This document shows positions 1 to 8,007 of a stretch of DNA of 64,000 nt, piece by piece. The translations under genes were made by a program, and so were the position numbers. Origin of the DNA: Pseudomonas sp. 102515 (lineage in GTDB: Bacteria; Pseudomonadota; Gammaproteobacteria; Pseudomonadales; Pseudomonadaceae); NCBI RefSeq assembly GCF_031085165.1, contig NZ_JAVHTY010000001.1, positions 434,001 through 498,000 on the forward strand, written 5' to 3'. Within the stretch, counting starts at the first letter, position 1. Each line of letters starts with the position of its first letter. The notes beneath the pieces are model-generated. The model searched no databases. It was not told the DNA's origin and worked only from the letters and a program-made list of their open reading frames with translations.

Positions 1-290
1 CTCTCCAGCTCGTCTAGCGGCACGATCCCGGCCTCGATCAGCGCGGCGTAGAGGGCGATGGCGTAGTGGCCGATGGACAGGTAGAAGCGGTCGCGCCCTT
101 CCCACTCGGGGTCCTGGGGCTGGTAGCTCAGGGCATGGAAGTAGGCGACGGCCAGGACGTCGGCGACGCCCAGGGCCTGGCCGACATAACCCTGGCCCTG
201 GATCTGGCCCATGCGCAGGGCATGGCGGCGGATGTTGTGGGCGCGCTCGGCCAGCGAGCGCGGTGCGAGTTGTGGCGTAGGAGCGGTCAT
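1..290 (-). CDS. Transketolase N-terminal subunit (partial, 3' end outside window)
   Basis: The first 96 residues of a thiamine-diphosphate enzyme are visible, running off the left edge. The segment has the family's N-terminal pattern: a helix-rich start (AERAHNIRRHALRMGQIQG), a G-x-A-L-G-V-A-D-V-L stretch, and RDRFYLSIGH, matching the RDRF-L-S-x-GH block of split transketolases. Split transketolases have separate N- and C-terminal subunits, so the partner should lie just beyond the edge. The gene starts 14 bp downstream of the MFS carrier gene on the same strand and probably shares its operon with the dehydrogenase upstream. The physiological substrate cannot be read from the sequence. The start is the ATG at 290. 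Confidence 0.8.
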   Translation of the reverse strand, partial: MTAPTPQLAPRSLAERAHNIRRHALRMGQIQGQGYVGQALGVADVLAVAYFHALSYQPQDPEWEGRDRFYLSIGHYAIALYAALIEAGIVPLDELE

Positions 291-304
291 GATCTGTACC
301 TCGA

Positions 305-1603
305 TTAGCGATTGACCAGGGCGGCGGGAATGCGCAGGACCAGCGTGGCGCCGATCACCAGCACCCCGGTGATGAGGAACATGCCGATGGCGCTGGAGCC
401 GGTGCTGGTGGTGATCCAGCCGATCAGGTAGGGCGAGCAGAAGCCGGCCAGGTTGGCGAAGCTGTTCACCGCGGCGATGCCGGCCGCGGCGGTGACCCCG
501 CCCAGCAGCGTGGTGGGCAGCATCCAGAACAGCGAGGACGCGGAGAGGATGCCGGCCGCCGCCAGGCACAGGCTGAGGATCGACAGGGTGACGTTGTGGC
601 CGAAGACCGCGGCGAGACTGAGGCCGCAGGCGCCCAGCAGCATGGGAACCACCAAGTGCCAGCGGCGCTCGCGGTGCTTGTCCCCGCTGCGCCCGGCCAG
701 CAGCATGGCGACGATGGCGCACATATAGGGCAGGCTGGTGAGCAGGCCGATGTGCAGCGGGTCGGCGACCCCCGAATTGCGCACCAGGGTCGGCAGCCAG
801 AAGGTGATGGCGTACTGGCCCATGACCACGCAGAAGTAGATGGCGGCCAGCAGCCACAGCCGGCGATCACCGATGAAGTCGCGCACGCTGGCGTGCTCGG
901 TCTTGTGCTGGTTGTCCTCGGCCAGTTCCTTCTGGATCAGCGCCTTTTCCTCGTCGTCCAGCCAGGTCGCCTGGTGCACGCCGTCCTTGAGGTAGCCCAG
1001 CACCATCAGCCCCACCAGCACCGTGGGTATGGCTTCGATGACGAACATCCACTGCCAGCCGGCCCAGCCGTGGACGCCGGCGAACTGATTCATGATCCAG
1101 CCCGACAGCGGCCCGCCGATCATGCCCGACAGGGGAATGGCGACGAACCAGAGCACCGTCATGCGGGCGCGGCGGTAGGTGGGAAACCAGTAGGTGAGAT
1201 ACAGCAGCAACCCCGGCGCCAGGCCCGCCTCGGCCACGCCGAGCAGGAAGCGCAGCAGATAGAACTGCCAGGCCGTCTCGACGAAGGCGAACAGCCCCGA
1301 AAGGATGCCCCAGGTGATCATGATGCGGGCGATCCAGCGCCGGGCGCCAACCTTGTGCAGGATGATGTTGCTGGGTACCTCGCAGAGAAAATAGCCGAGG
1401 AAGAACATGCCGGCGCCGAGGCCGTAGACGGCTTCGCTCAGGGCCAGGTCGTTCATCATCTGCAGCTTGGCGAAGCCGACGTTGACCCGGTCCAGATAGG
1501 CGCAGAAGTAGCACAGCATCAGGAAGGGCATCAGCCGCCAGGCGGTCTTGCGATAGGCAGTGGCGCGCGCCGAGGTGGCCGCTGCCAGGGTGAGCGTAGT
1601 CAT
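305..1603 (-). CDS. MFS transporter, anion:cation symporter (phthalate/glucarate-type) family
   Basis: A 432-residue inner-membrane carrier with about 12 hydrophobic segments. The N-terminal region has CYFCAYLDRVNVGFAKLQM, the D-R-x-N-x-G-F-A pattern typical of ACS-family symporters for organic acids such as phthalate, glucarate and tartronate. A charged cytoplasmic loop around residues 190-240 separates the two six-helix halves, as usual. The start ATG at 1603 has AAGAGA upstream. The gene sits between the SDR gene (78 bp upstream) and the transketolase subunit gene (14 bp downstream) on one strand, so it probably imports the acid or sugar acid those enzymes process. The exact substrate is unknown. 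Confidence 0.88.
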   Translation of the reverse strand: MTTLTLAAATSARATAYRKTAWRLMPFLMLCYFCAYLDRVNVGFAKLQMMNDLALSEAVYGLGAGMFFLGYFLCEVPSNIILHKVGARRWIARIMITWGILSGLFAFVETAWQFYLLRFLLGVAEAGLAPGLLLYLTYWFPTYRRARMTVLWFVAIPLSGMIGGPLSGWIMNQFAGVHGWAGWQWMFVIEAIPTVLVGLMVLGYLKDGVHQATWLDDEEKALIQKELAEDNQHKTEHASVRDFIGDRRLWLLAAIYFCVVMGQYAITFWLPTLVRNSGVADPLHIGLLTSLPYMCAIVAMLLAGRSGDKHRERRWHLVVPMLLGACGLSLAAVFGHNVTLSILSLCLAAAGILSASSLFWMLPTTLLGGVTAAAGIAAVNSFANLAGFCSPYLIGWITTSTGSSAIGMFLITGVLVIGATLVLRIPAALVNR

Positions 1604-1681
1604 GGTCTGATCTCTTGTTGTTATGGGCGCCGCAGCCGCGGGCGCCCTCTTCGATGCAGAGCGCTGAGAACGAGGGAGCGA

Positions 1682-2446
1682 TCAGTGGATCAGCATGCCG
1701 CCATTGACGTCCAGGGTGACGCCGGTCAGGTAGCTGGAGAGATCGCTGGCCAGGAACAGCGCGGCGTTGGCGACGTCCTTGGGCTCGCCCAGGCGGCCCA
1801 GCGGGATGCCGTCGATGATCGACTGGCGGCGCTCGTCGTGCATCAGCCCGCCGGTGATATCGGTCTGGATCAGGCCGGGCGTCAGGGCATTCACGCGGAT
1901 GCCGTCCGGCCCGAATTCCCTCGCCATGGCCCTGGTCAGGCCCAGCACCCCGGCCTTGGCGGCGCTGTAGTGCGGACCGCCGAAGATGCCACCGCCACGC
2001 TGGGCGGAGACCGAGGATAGGCAGACGATGCTGCCGCCACCCTGCGCGCGCATGGCCGGGATCACCGCCTGGGACATCAGCAGGGTGCCGCGCAGATTGA
2101 CGTCGAGGATGCGGTCGTAGTCGGCGCGGCCGATGTCCAGGGTCTTCACCGGCTGGGTGATGCCGGCATTGTTGACCAGCACATCGAGACGACCGTACTG
2201 GGCGAGCGCCTGGTCGACCGCGGCCCTGACCTGGGCCTCGTCGGCCACGTTGGCCGCCAGGCCCAGGTGACCTTCGCCGAGACTGGCCGCGGCATCGCGG
2301 GCGGCACTGGCATCGAGGTCGAGGATGATGACCCGCGCGCCCTGGGCGGCGAAGGCCTGGGCCGTAGCCCGACCGATGCCACGCGCGGAGGCGGCGCCGG
2401 TGACGAGGGTGATCTTGTCTTGCAGCAGCAAGGAGTGCAGGGGCAT
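1682..2446 (-). CDS. SDR family NAD(P)-dependent oxidoreductase
   Basis: A 254-residue classical short-chain dehydrogenase. Near residue 15 is the nucleotide-binding TGxxxxxGIG pattern (VTGAASARGIGRATAQAF), then NNAGIT near residue 92, the catalytic Ser in the LSSVS segment, and the Tyr-x-x-x-Lys pair in HYSAAKAGVLGLTRA. Length and motif order match the family. The start ATG at 2446 has AAGGAT seven bases upstream. It is the first gene of the minus-strand operon with the MFS carrier and transketolase, and is divergent from the LysR gene at 2626, so it likely oxidises a hydroxyl of the imported substrate. The specific alcohol is not predictable. Confidence 0.92.
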   Translation of the reverse strand: MPLHSLLLQDKITLVTGAASARGIGRATAQAFAAQGARVIILDLDASAARDAAASLGEGHLGLAANVADEAQVRAAVDQALAQYGRLDVLVNNAGITQPVKTLDIGRADYDRILDVNLRGTLLMSQAVIPAMRAQGGGSIVCLSSVSAQRGGGIFGGPHYSAAKAGVLGLTRAMAREFGPDGIRVNALTPGLIQTDITGGLMHDERRQSIIDGIPLGRLGEPKDVANAALFLASDLSSYLTGVTLDVNGGMLIH

Positions 2447-2541
2447 GACGCTATCCTTCTTGTTGTTGTGGAGGGCTGTCGCTGAGGCCCAGAGTGCCCC
2501 TGCCCCAGGCCCCCAGCAACGCAGCCTGCGTCAGACCGTGC

Positions 2542-2554
2542 TGAATAAAATTCA
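2542..2554. promoter_or_regulatory. LysR-type T-N11-A box between divergent genes
   Basis: TGAAT-AAA-ATTCA is a perfect interrupted palindrome that fits the T-N11-A signature of LysR regulator sites. It lies between the SDR operon (start 2446, minus) and the LysR gene (start 2626, plus), the normal place for a shared operator. Being AT-rich in G+C-rich surroundings adds weight. Binding is inferred. Confidence 0.5.
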
Positions 2555-2625
2555 TGCCTGCGGCTTGGCAGCCGGGCCAGGTCTCTCGACAATCAGCCTC
2601 AAACTCGCCACAGGAGCCGCGCCCC

Positions 2626-3537
2626 ATGGATTCCGGCAAGACGCTTTCCCTGCCACCGCTGAAAGCCCTTCAAGCCTTCGAGCAGACCGCCCGCTTCGCC
2701 AACGTCGCCCGCGCCGCCGAGCAGCTGGCGCTGACGCCCTCGGCGGTCAGCCATCAGCTGGCCAAGCTGGAAGCCCTGGTGGGGCGCGCCCTCTTCGTCC
2801 GCGGTGCGCGCGGCATGACCCTGACCCCGGCCGGGGAGCAATACCTCGAAGAGGTCAGCGAGGTGCTGCACCGGCTGGCCATGGCCACGGATCGCGCGGC
2901 CAGCGATGCCGGCCTGGAATGCCTGCGCCTGCACTCGGCGCCGAGCTTCGGCCTGCTCTGGTTGATGCCACGGCTGGAGCTGTTCCGCCAGAGTCATCCC
3001 GACCTGCAGATCAATCTCTCCTGCTCCTACGAATCCCTGCACTTCAGCCGCGACAAGGTCGACCTCGACATCCGCCACGGCCTGCCCAGCTGGCCGAACC
3101 TGGAGATCCGCACCCTGCAGCGCGAACGCCTGGCGGTCCTGGCCGCACCGCACTTGCTGGAAAAACGCCCGGTCCACTCGCCGGCGGATCTGCTGCACAG
3201 TGAGCTGATCCTGTCCGAGGCCACCCTGATGAAGTGGCCCAACTGGTTCGCCCAGCAGGGCCTGGCGCTGCCGGAACGACCCTACACCCTGAGCTTCGAT
3301 CGCTCCTACATGACCTTGGAAGCCGCCCGCCATGGCCTGGGCTTCGCCCTGGAGAGCACGGTGCTGGCGGCGGACTATCTGGCCCGGGGCGATCTGGTGC
3401 GGGTACTGCCACAGGACGACGACCTGCCGGTGGCCGCGCACCACCTGGTGTTTCCCCGGGCGCACTCGCGCTACGGCCGGGTGCGCCGCTTTCTCGACTG
3501 GCTGCAACAGGAGCTGGGGCAGCCCTTCGAGTATTAG
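2626..3537 (+). CDS. LysR family transcriptional regulator (GcvA-like)
   Basis: A 303-residue regulator. Residues 8-68 form the winged helix-turn-helix (LPPLKALQAFEQTARFANV, then RAAEQLALTPSAVSHQLAKLE), followed by a linker helix and an effector domain beginning with LRLHSAPSFGLLWLMPRL, typical of the GcvA/AmpR branch. An upstream ATG at 2554 is in frame, but the ATG at 2626 has CAGGAG at a normal distance and begins with the usual HTH lead-in, so I chose 2626. It is divergent from the SDR/MFS/transketolase operon and probably controls it in response to a pathway intermediate. Its 3' end overlaps the convergent LysR gene by 4 bp. Confidence 0.9.
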   Translation: MDSGKTLSLPPLKALQAFEQTARFANVARAAEQLALTPSAVSHQLAKLEALVGRALFVRGARGMTLTPAGEQYLEEVSEVLHRLAMATDRAASDAGLECLRLHSAPSFGLLWLMPRLELFRQSHPDLQINLSCSYESLHFSRDKVDLDIRHGLPSWPNLEIRTLQRERLAVLAAPHLLEKRPVHSPADLLHSELILSEATLMKWPNWFAQQGLALPERPYTLSFDRSYMTLEAARHGLGFALESTVLAADYLARGDLVRVLPQDDDLPVAAHHLVFPRAHSRYGRVRRFLDWLQQELGQPFEY

Positions 3538-4415
3538 CCTGCCTGCAGCCGCTCCCGGAGCAAGGCGACGAAGGCCTGAGCCGCCGGGGTGAGACTGCGG
3601 CCGGCGGGAGTGAGGATGCCGAGCGGGCGGGCCAGGCTCTCGCCGCGCACCGGCAGGGCCACCACCGCGGCCTCTCCACCCGCCGATTCCGGCAGCAGGG
3701 CCAGGCCCTGCCCGGCTGCCACCAGGGCCAGCAGGGTGCTCATGTAGTTGGCCTCCAGTGCCGCCACCAGGCGCAGGCCGGCGGCGGCGAAGGCGAAATC
3801 CAGGCATTCGCGGACGCTGCTGTCGCGGCCGGTGAGCAGCAGGGGCACGGCGTCGAGTTCGGCCAGGGCGATTTCGGCGCGGCCGGCCCAGGGATGGTCG
3901 CGGGGGACGAACAGCTGCAGGTGATCGACGTACAGCGGCTGGAAGGCCAGGCCCACGGCCCGTGGCCGGACGCCGACGCCCAGATCCACCTGCCCTTCCC
4001 TGACCAGCGCCTCGACCCTACCGGCCACCCCATCCTGCAGGCGGATCTCGATGGCCGGATGGCGGGCCTGGAAGGTCTTCAGCAACTCGGGAAAGGGCCC
4101 CATGAAGAACGACGGCAAGGCCGCCAGGGTGATGCGTCCCCGGCGCAGGCCGGCCAGGTCCCTCGCGTGGGTCTGGACATCGCCCAGGTCCACCAGGATG
4201 CGCTCCAGGGGTCCGCGCAGTTCTTCCCCGGCGGTGGTCAGCTGGACCCGCCGCGGGGTGCGCTCCAGCAGCTGCACCTCCAGCCAGGCTTCGAGTTGCT
4301 GGATCTGCACGGTGAGCGCCGGAGGGGACAGGTGCAACTCCTCGGCCGCGCGGGCGAAGGAGCCCTGGCGGGCCACGGCGAGAAAGGCCTGCACGTGCTG
4401 GAGCAGATTCTTCAT
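3534..4415 (-). CDS. LysR family transcriptional regulator of the CitMHS/AtuA-type operon
   Basis: A 293-residue LysR protein. The N-terminal HTH is clear (MKNLLQHVQAFLAVARQGSF, then RAAEELHLSPPALTVQIQQLE), followed by the LERTPRRVQLTTAGEEL wing and a CysB-type effector domain. It is divergent from the CitMHS transporter gene (start 4544), which is followed by two AtuA-type genes, so it is the likely regulator of that three-gene operon. The start is the ATG at 4415. Its effector is unknown, but a carboxylate or CoA-pathway intermediate would fit the neighbours. Confidence 0.9.
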   Translation of the reverse strand: MKNLLQHVQAFLAVARQGSFARAAEELHLSPPALTVQIQQLEAWLEVQLLERTPRRVQLTTAGEELRGPLERILVDLGDVQTHARDLAGLRRGRITLAALPSFFMGPFPELLKTFQARHPAIEIRLQDGVAGRVEALVREGQVDLGVGVRPRAVGLAFQPLYVDHLQLFVPRDHPWAGRAEIALAELDAVPLLLTGRDSSVRECLDFAFAAAGLRLVAALEANYMSTLLALVAAGQGLALLPESAGGEAAVVALPVRGESLARPLGILTPAGRSLTPAAQAFVALLRERLQAG

Positions 4416-4436
4416 TTTGTTTTTCTGAACGCTGCT

Positions 4437-4449
4437 TCGGAAGATTCCA
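4437..4449. promoter_or_regulatory. Possible LysR box upstream of the CitMHS operon
   Basis: The 128-bp gap between the divergent LysR gene (4415) and transporter gene (4544) contains a T-N11-A element with GGAA-GA-TTCC arms at 4439-4448. The arms are short, so this is only a candidate operator, supported mainly by position. Confidence 0.3.
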
Positions 4450-4543
4450 ATTTACAGGACGTCGGGCGTCTTCGAATACTGGACCTACAACAACAAAACC
4501 TCCCGTGCGCCCGCCTGCCGCGCCACGGTCCAAGGAGTCCGCC

Positions 4544-5854
4544 ATGCTCGCCCTGCTCGGTGTCGTCACCATTCTCGCGTTGCTCGTCGCGGTCATGAGC
4601 AAACGCGTCTCGCCCCTGGTCGCCCTGATCGTCATCCCCATCGCCGCCGCCCTGATCGGTGGCTTCGGCCTGGGCACCAGCGCCTTCATCATCGCCGGCA
4701 TCAAGGGTGTCGCCCCGGTGATCGGCATGTTCGTCTTCGCCATCCTGTTCTTCGGCATCATGACCGACGCCGGGATGCTCGATCCCATCATCGACCGCAT
4801 CCTGCGCACCGTCGGCACCCGGCCGACGCGCATCGTCTGCGGCAGCGCCCTGCTCGCCCTGCTGGTGCACCTGGACGGCTCCGGCGCGGTGACCTTCCTG
4901 GTGACCATCCCCGCCATGCTGCCGCTCTATACCCGCCTGGGGCTGGATCGGCGCATTCTCGCCTGTGTGGCCGCCATGGCCGCCGGGGTCAATTTCCTGC
5001 CCTGGACCGGGCCGGTGCTGCGCTCCTCCGCCGCCCTGCACGTGCCGGTGGCCGAGCTCTTCCAGCCGCTGATCCCGGTGCAGCTGGTGGGCCTGGCCTT
5101 CGTCTTCGCCAGCGCCTGGTGGCTCGGTCGGCGCGAGGAGAAGCGCCTGACCCTGGCCGGCCAGGCGCCCTGGCTGGCCGACGGTGGGGCTGGTGCCGCG
5201 CCGGAGCGGGTGCTCAGCGAGGCCGAGCGTGCCCTGCGTCGCCCTGGGCGCTTCTGGATCAACCTGCTGCTGACCCTGGTGGTGATGGGGGTGATGATTG
5301 CCGGCTGGGTCGATCCGGTGGTGATGTTCATGCTCGGCACCGTGGCCGCGCTGTGCCTGAACTACCCCTCGGTGGACGCCCAGAAGGCACGCATCGACGC
5401 CCACGCCAAGACCGCCCTGACCATGGCCAGCATCCTCTTCGCCGCCGGGGTCTTCACCGGCATCATGCAGGGCAGCGGCATGCTCAAGGCCATGGCCCAG
5501 GTGGCGGTGGCGGGCATCCCGGCTGGCCACGGGCAATTGATCCCGGCAGTGGTGGGCTTCCTGTCCATGCCGCTGAGCCTGCTGTTCGACCCGGATTCCT
5601 TCTACTTCGGCGTGATGCCGGTGATCGCCGAGGTCGGCCGCAACCTGGGGGTCGACCCGGTGCAGGTGGCCCAGGCCTCGCTGCTCGGGGTGCACACCAC
5701 CGGCTTCCCGGTCAGCCCCCTGACCCCGGCGACCTTCCTGCTGGTGGGCCTGTGCAAGCTGGACCTGGCCGATCACCAGCGCTTCACCATCCCCTTCCTG
5801 TTCGCGGCCTCGGTACTGATGACCCTGACCGCCCTGCTCCTGGGAGTCTTCTAG
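4544..5854 (+). CDS. CitMHS family citrate/tricarboxylate-type transporter
   Basis: A 436-residue inner-membrane carrier with roughly 12 hydrophobic helices. The start (MLALLGVVTILALLVAVMSK-R-x-S-P) and the segments GVAPVIGMFVFAILFFGIM and DGSGAVTFLVTIPAMLPLY are typical of CitMHS proteins, which import citrate or related acids with a metal ion or protons. The ATG at 4544 has AAGGAG upstream and was preferred to an in-frame start 39 bases earlier. A paralogue of almost equal length lies at 39083-40396. The gene abuts the downstream AtuA-type gene (TAG-ATG), indicating co-transcription. With those partners, the cargo may be a branched or tricarboxylic acid rather than citrate itself. Confidence 0.88.
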   Translation: MLALLGVVTILALLVAVMSKRVSPLVALIVIPIAAALIGGFGLGTSAFIIAGIKGVAPVIGMFVFAILFFGIMTDAGMLDPIIDRILRTVGTRPTRIVCGSALLALLVHLDGSGAVTFLVTIPAMLPLYTRLGLDRRILACVAAMAAGVNFLPWTGPVLRSSAALHVPVAELFQPLIPVQLVGLAFVFASAWWLGRREEKRLTLAGQAPWLADGGAGAAPERVLSEAERALRRPGRFWINLLLTLVVMGVMIAGWVDPVVMFMLGTVAALCLNYPSVDAQKARIDAHAKTALTMASILFAAGVFTGIMQGSGMLKAMAQVAVAGIPAGHGQLIPAVVGFLSMPLSLLFDPDSFYFGVMPVIAEVGRNLGVDPVQVAQASLLGVHTTGFPVSPLTPATFLLVGLCKLDLADHQRFTIPFLFAASVLMTLTALLLGVF

Positions 5855-7207
5855 ATGAGCCGTCTTCTTCGCATCGGCTGCGGCGCCGGCTATTCCGGTG
5901 ATCGCATCGAACCCGCCGTGGAGCTGGCCGAGCATGGCCGCCTCGACTACCTGGTGTTCGAATGCCTGGCCGAACGCACCATCGCCCTGGCGCAACAGGC
6001 GCGACTGGCCGACCCCGAGGCCGGTTTCGATCCGCTGCTGGAGGCACGGATGCGTCGCATCCTGCCGCTGCTGCGCCAGGCCGGGCGAGCGCGCCTGCGG
6101 GTGATCACCAACATGGGCGCCGCCCATCCCTCCGCCGCGGCGCGCAAGGTCGCGGCCCTGGCGCGGGAGCTGGGTGTCACCGGGCTGAAGATCGCTGCGG
6201 TGGCCGGCGACGACGTGCTGGCCCAGTTGCCCGCCGACGCCCTGCTGGACAGCGGCCAGACCCTGGCCGAGCTGGGTGACCGGGTGATCTCGGCCAACGC
6301 CTACCTGGGCGTGGAAGGCATCGTCCAGGCCCTGGCGGCGGACGCCGACGTCATCGTCACCGGCCGGGTGGCCGATCCTTCGCTGTTCCTCGCGCCGCTG
6401 GTGCATGAATTCGGCTGGGCGGCGGACGACTGGGAGCGGCGCGGACGCGGCACCCTGGTCGGCCATCTGCTGGAATGCGCCGGTCAGGTCACCGGCGGCT
6501 ACTTCGCCGACCCCGGCTACAAGGATGTCCCCGACCTCGCTCGCCTGGGCTTTCCCCTGGCCGAGGTGGACGCCGAGGGCCAGGCGACCCTCACCAAGGT
6601 CGCGGGCTCCGGCGGCTGCGTGACCCCCGCGACCTGCACCGAACAACTGCTCTATGAAGTACACGACCCGGCGGCCTATCTGACTCCGGATGTAACCGCG
6701 GACTTTTCCGGCGTCGCTCTGCAGCAGTCGGCGCCCGACCGGGTCACGGTCAGCGGTGCGCGAGGCAAGGCGCGCCCCGCGCAGCTCAAGGTCTCGGTGG
6801 GTTATCGCGACGGCTGGCATGGCGAAGGCCAGCTTTCCTATGCCGGGCCGGGTGCCCTGGCCCGCGCCCGCCTGGCGGCGGAAGTGGTGCGCGAACGTCT
6901 GCGACTCTGCGGCGTACCGGTCCAGGAGCTGCGCTGCGAACTGATCGGCTGCGACGCCCTCCACGGCGCGACGCTGGCCGCGCGCGCCAGCGGCGAACCC
7001 TGGGAGGTCCGCTTGCGGGTGGTCGGGCGCTGCGCCAGCCGGGCTGCGGCGGTGCAGATCGGCAACGAGGTGGAAACCCTCTACACCAATGGCCCGGCCG
7101 GCGGTGGTGGCGCCACCAAGGCGGTCCGCGAGGTGATCGCCGTGGCGTCGCTGCTGTGGCCGCGTGCGGCCGTCACCCCTACCCTGGAGCTGGAGACGCT
7201 GCCATGA
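5855..7207 (+). CDS. AtuA-type (DUF1446) acyclic-terpene-utilisation-like protein
   Basis: A 450-residue protein with the DUF1446/AtuA opening: RIGCGAGYSGDRIEPAVELA, then LDYLVFECLAERTIALAQ, and later VITNMGAAHPSAAARKVAAL and VTGRVADPSLFLAPL. AtuA is needed for citronellol/geraniol breakdown in Pseudomonas and is thought to act on a branched dicarboxyl-CoA. Many homologues carry a C-terminal ferredoxin-fold domain; here that piece is a separate gene beginning at the ATGA overlap (7204). The start ATG follows directly on the transporter stop, with GGGAG inside the transporter's last codons. Other atu genes (carboxylase, dehydrogenases) are absent, so terpene degradation is not implied. The reaction is unknown. 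Confidence 0.82.
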   Translation: MSRLLRIGCGAGYSGDRIEPAVELAEHGRLDYLVFECLAERTIALAQQARLADPEAGFDPLLEARMRRILPLLRQAGRARLRVITNMGAAHPSAAARKVAALARELGVTGLKIAAVAGDDVLAQLPADALLDSGQTLAELGDRVISANAYLGVEGIVQALAADADVIVTGRVADPSLFLAPLVHEFGWAADDWERRGRGTLVGHLLECAGQVTGGYFADPGYKDVPDLARLGFPLAEVDAEGQATLTKVAGSGGCVTPATCTEQLLYEVHDPAAYLTPDVTADFSGVALQQSAPDRVTVSGARGKARPAQLKVSVGYRDGWHGEGQLSYAGPGALARARLAAEVVRERLRLCGVPVQELRCELIGCDALHGATLAARASGEPWEVRLRVVGRCASRAAAVQIGNEVETLYTNGPAGGGGATKAVREVIAVASLLWPRAAVTPTLELETLP

Positions 7208-7518
7208 AACTGCGCGAGATCGCCCACGTCCGTACCGGCGACAAGGGGGACATTTCGAACATGGCGGTGATCGCCTATCGCCGTGAAGATTTCGAGCGCC
7301 TGCGCCGGACGCTCACCGCGGAACGGGTCGCCGCCTGGTTCGCCGACAGCCGACCCGCCGACGCCGCGCCCGTGCGCCGCTACGAACTGCCCGCCCTGGG
7401 CGCGCTGAATTTCGTGCTGCCCGGCGCCCTGCGCGGTGGCGTCACCCGCTCCCTGGCGCTGGATGCCCATGGCAAGGGCCTGGGCGCGGCGTTGCTGGAT
7501 CTGGAGCTGGAGGACTAG
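7204..7518 (+). CDS. AtuA-associated small subunit (ferredoxin-fold C-terminal domain as separate protein)
   Basis: A 104-residue protein starting at an ATG that overlaps the AtuA-type stop codon (ATGA), so the two are probably translationally coupled. Residues 1-25 contain AHVRTGDKGDISNMAVIAY, matching the R-x-GDKG-x-x-N signature of the small domain fused to the C-terminus of longer AtuA-like proteins. The tail (VLPGALRGGVTRSLALDAHGKGLGAALLDLEL) also fits the end of that domain. I infer it forms a two-subunit complex with the preceding protein. No catalytic role can be assigned from the sequence alone. Confidence 0.8.
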   Translation: MKLREIAHVRTGDKGDISNMAVIAYRREDFERLRRTLTAERVAAWFADSRPADAAPVRRYELPALGALNFVLPGALRGGVTRSLALDAHGKGLGAALLDLELED

Positions 7519-7527
7519 CCGCACGGC

Positions 7528-7809
7528 TCAACCTGGGGTGCCGACACCCGCGCCAGGCAAGCGCGTCAGCAGGATGGTGTCCTTGTCGAGCGGGACCTGG
7601 GCGCCCTTGCGTCTGAGCTCGTTGATGGCATGCAGCAGGATCAGATTGACCTGTTCGACCTCGCGCATGTCATCCGCCTTGAGCAGCCGCGACACCCGCA
7701 CATTGTGATCGGGCTCGATGAGCGTGATCAGCAGGCCGTCACTGCGCCGCTCCAGCTCATGGCGCACGGGTGGATCGAGTTGGGCCAAGCGTTCATGCAA
7801 CCTGTTCAT
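7528..7809 (-). CDS. Small DUF3509-like protein
   Basis: A 93-residue soluble protein, charged and helix-rich, convergent with the AtuA-type operon. The central part (RRSDGLLITLIEPDHNVRVSRLL, then a helix ending HAINELRRKG) resembles the DUF3509 proteins common in Pseudomonas, with a short beta-hairpin followed by an Arg-rich helix. Assignment is from memory of the family pattern and could be wrong. The start ATG at 7809 has GGGAG at a good distance. Function is unknown and neighbouring genes give no hint. Confidence 0.6.
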   Translation of the reverse strand: MNRLHERLAQLDPPVRHELERRSDGLLITLIEPDHNVRVSRLLKADDMREVEQVNLILLHAINELRRKGAQVPLDKDTILLTRLPGAGVGTPG

Positions 7810-8007
7810 CTGCAGGCTCCCGAAGGAACGTCACCCACTTCAGGCTAGCCGCCTCGGTGGAGAATGCAAGGCGTCTGTGTCGCCGTGTGATGCCAGGGTC
7901 ACGGGAGGGTACCGGGTCAGAAAAGCGGCTGAGGTCTGTCACGAAGCTGCCATCAGCTCCCGGCACGCTGGGCGTCTTGACCGCCACGCCGTGGCAGAGG
8001 CCCACCC

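Noticed and set aside
4412-6964. An 850-codon open frame on the minus strand opposite the CitMHS and AtuA-type genes
   Set aside because: Its protein is low-complexity and rich in Gln, His and Gly with no domain, typical of antisense frames in high-G+C genes. The plus-strand genes have clear families.
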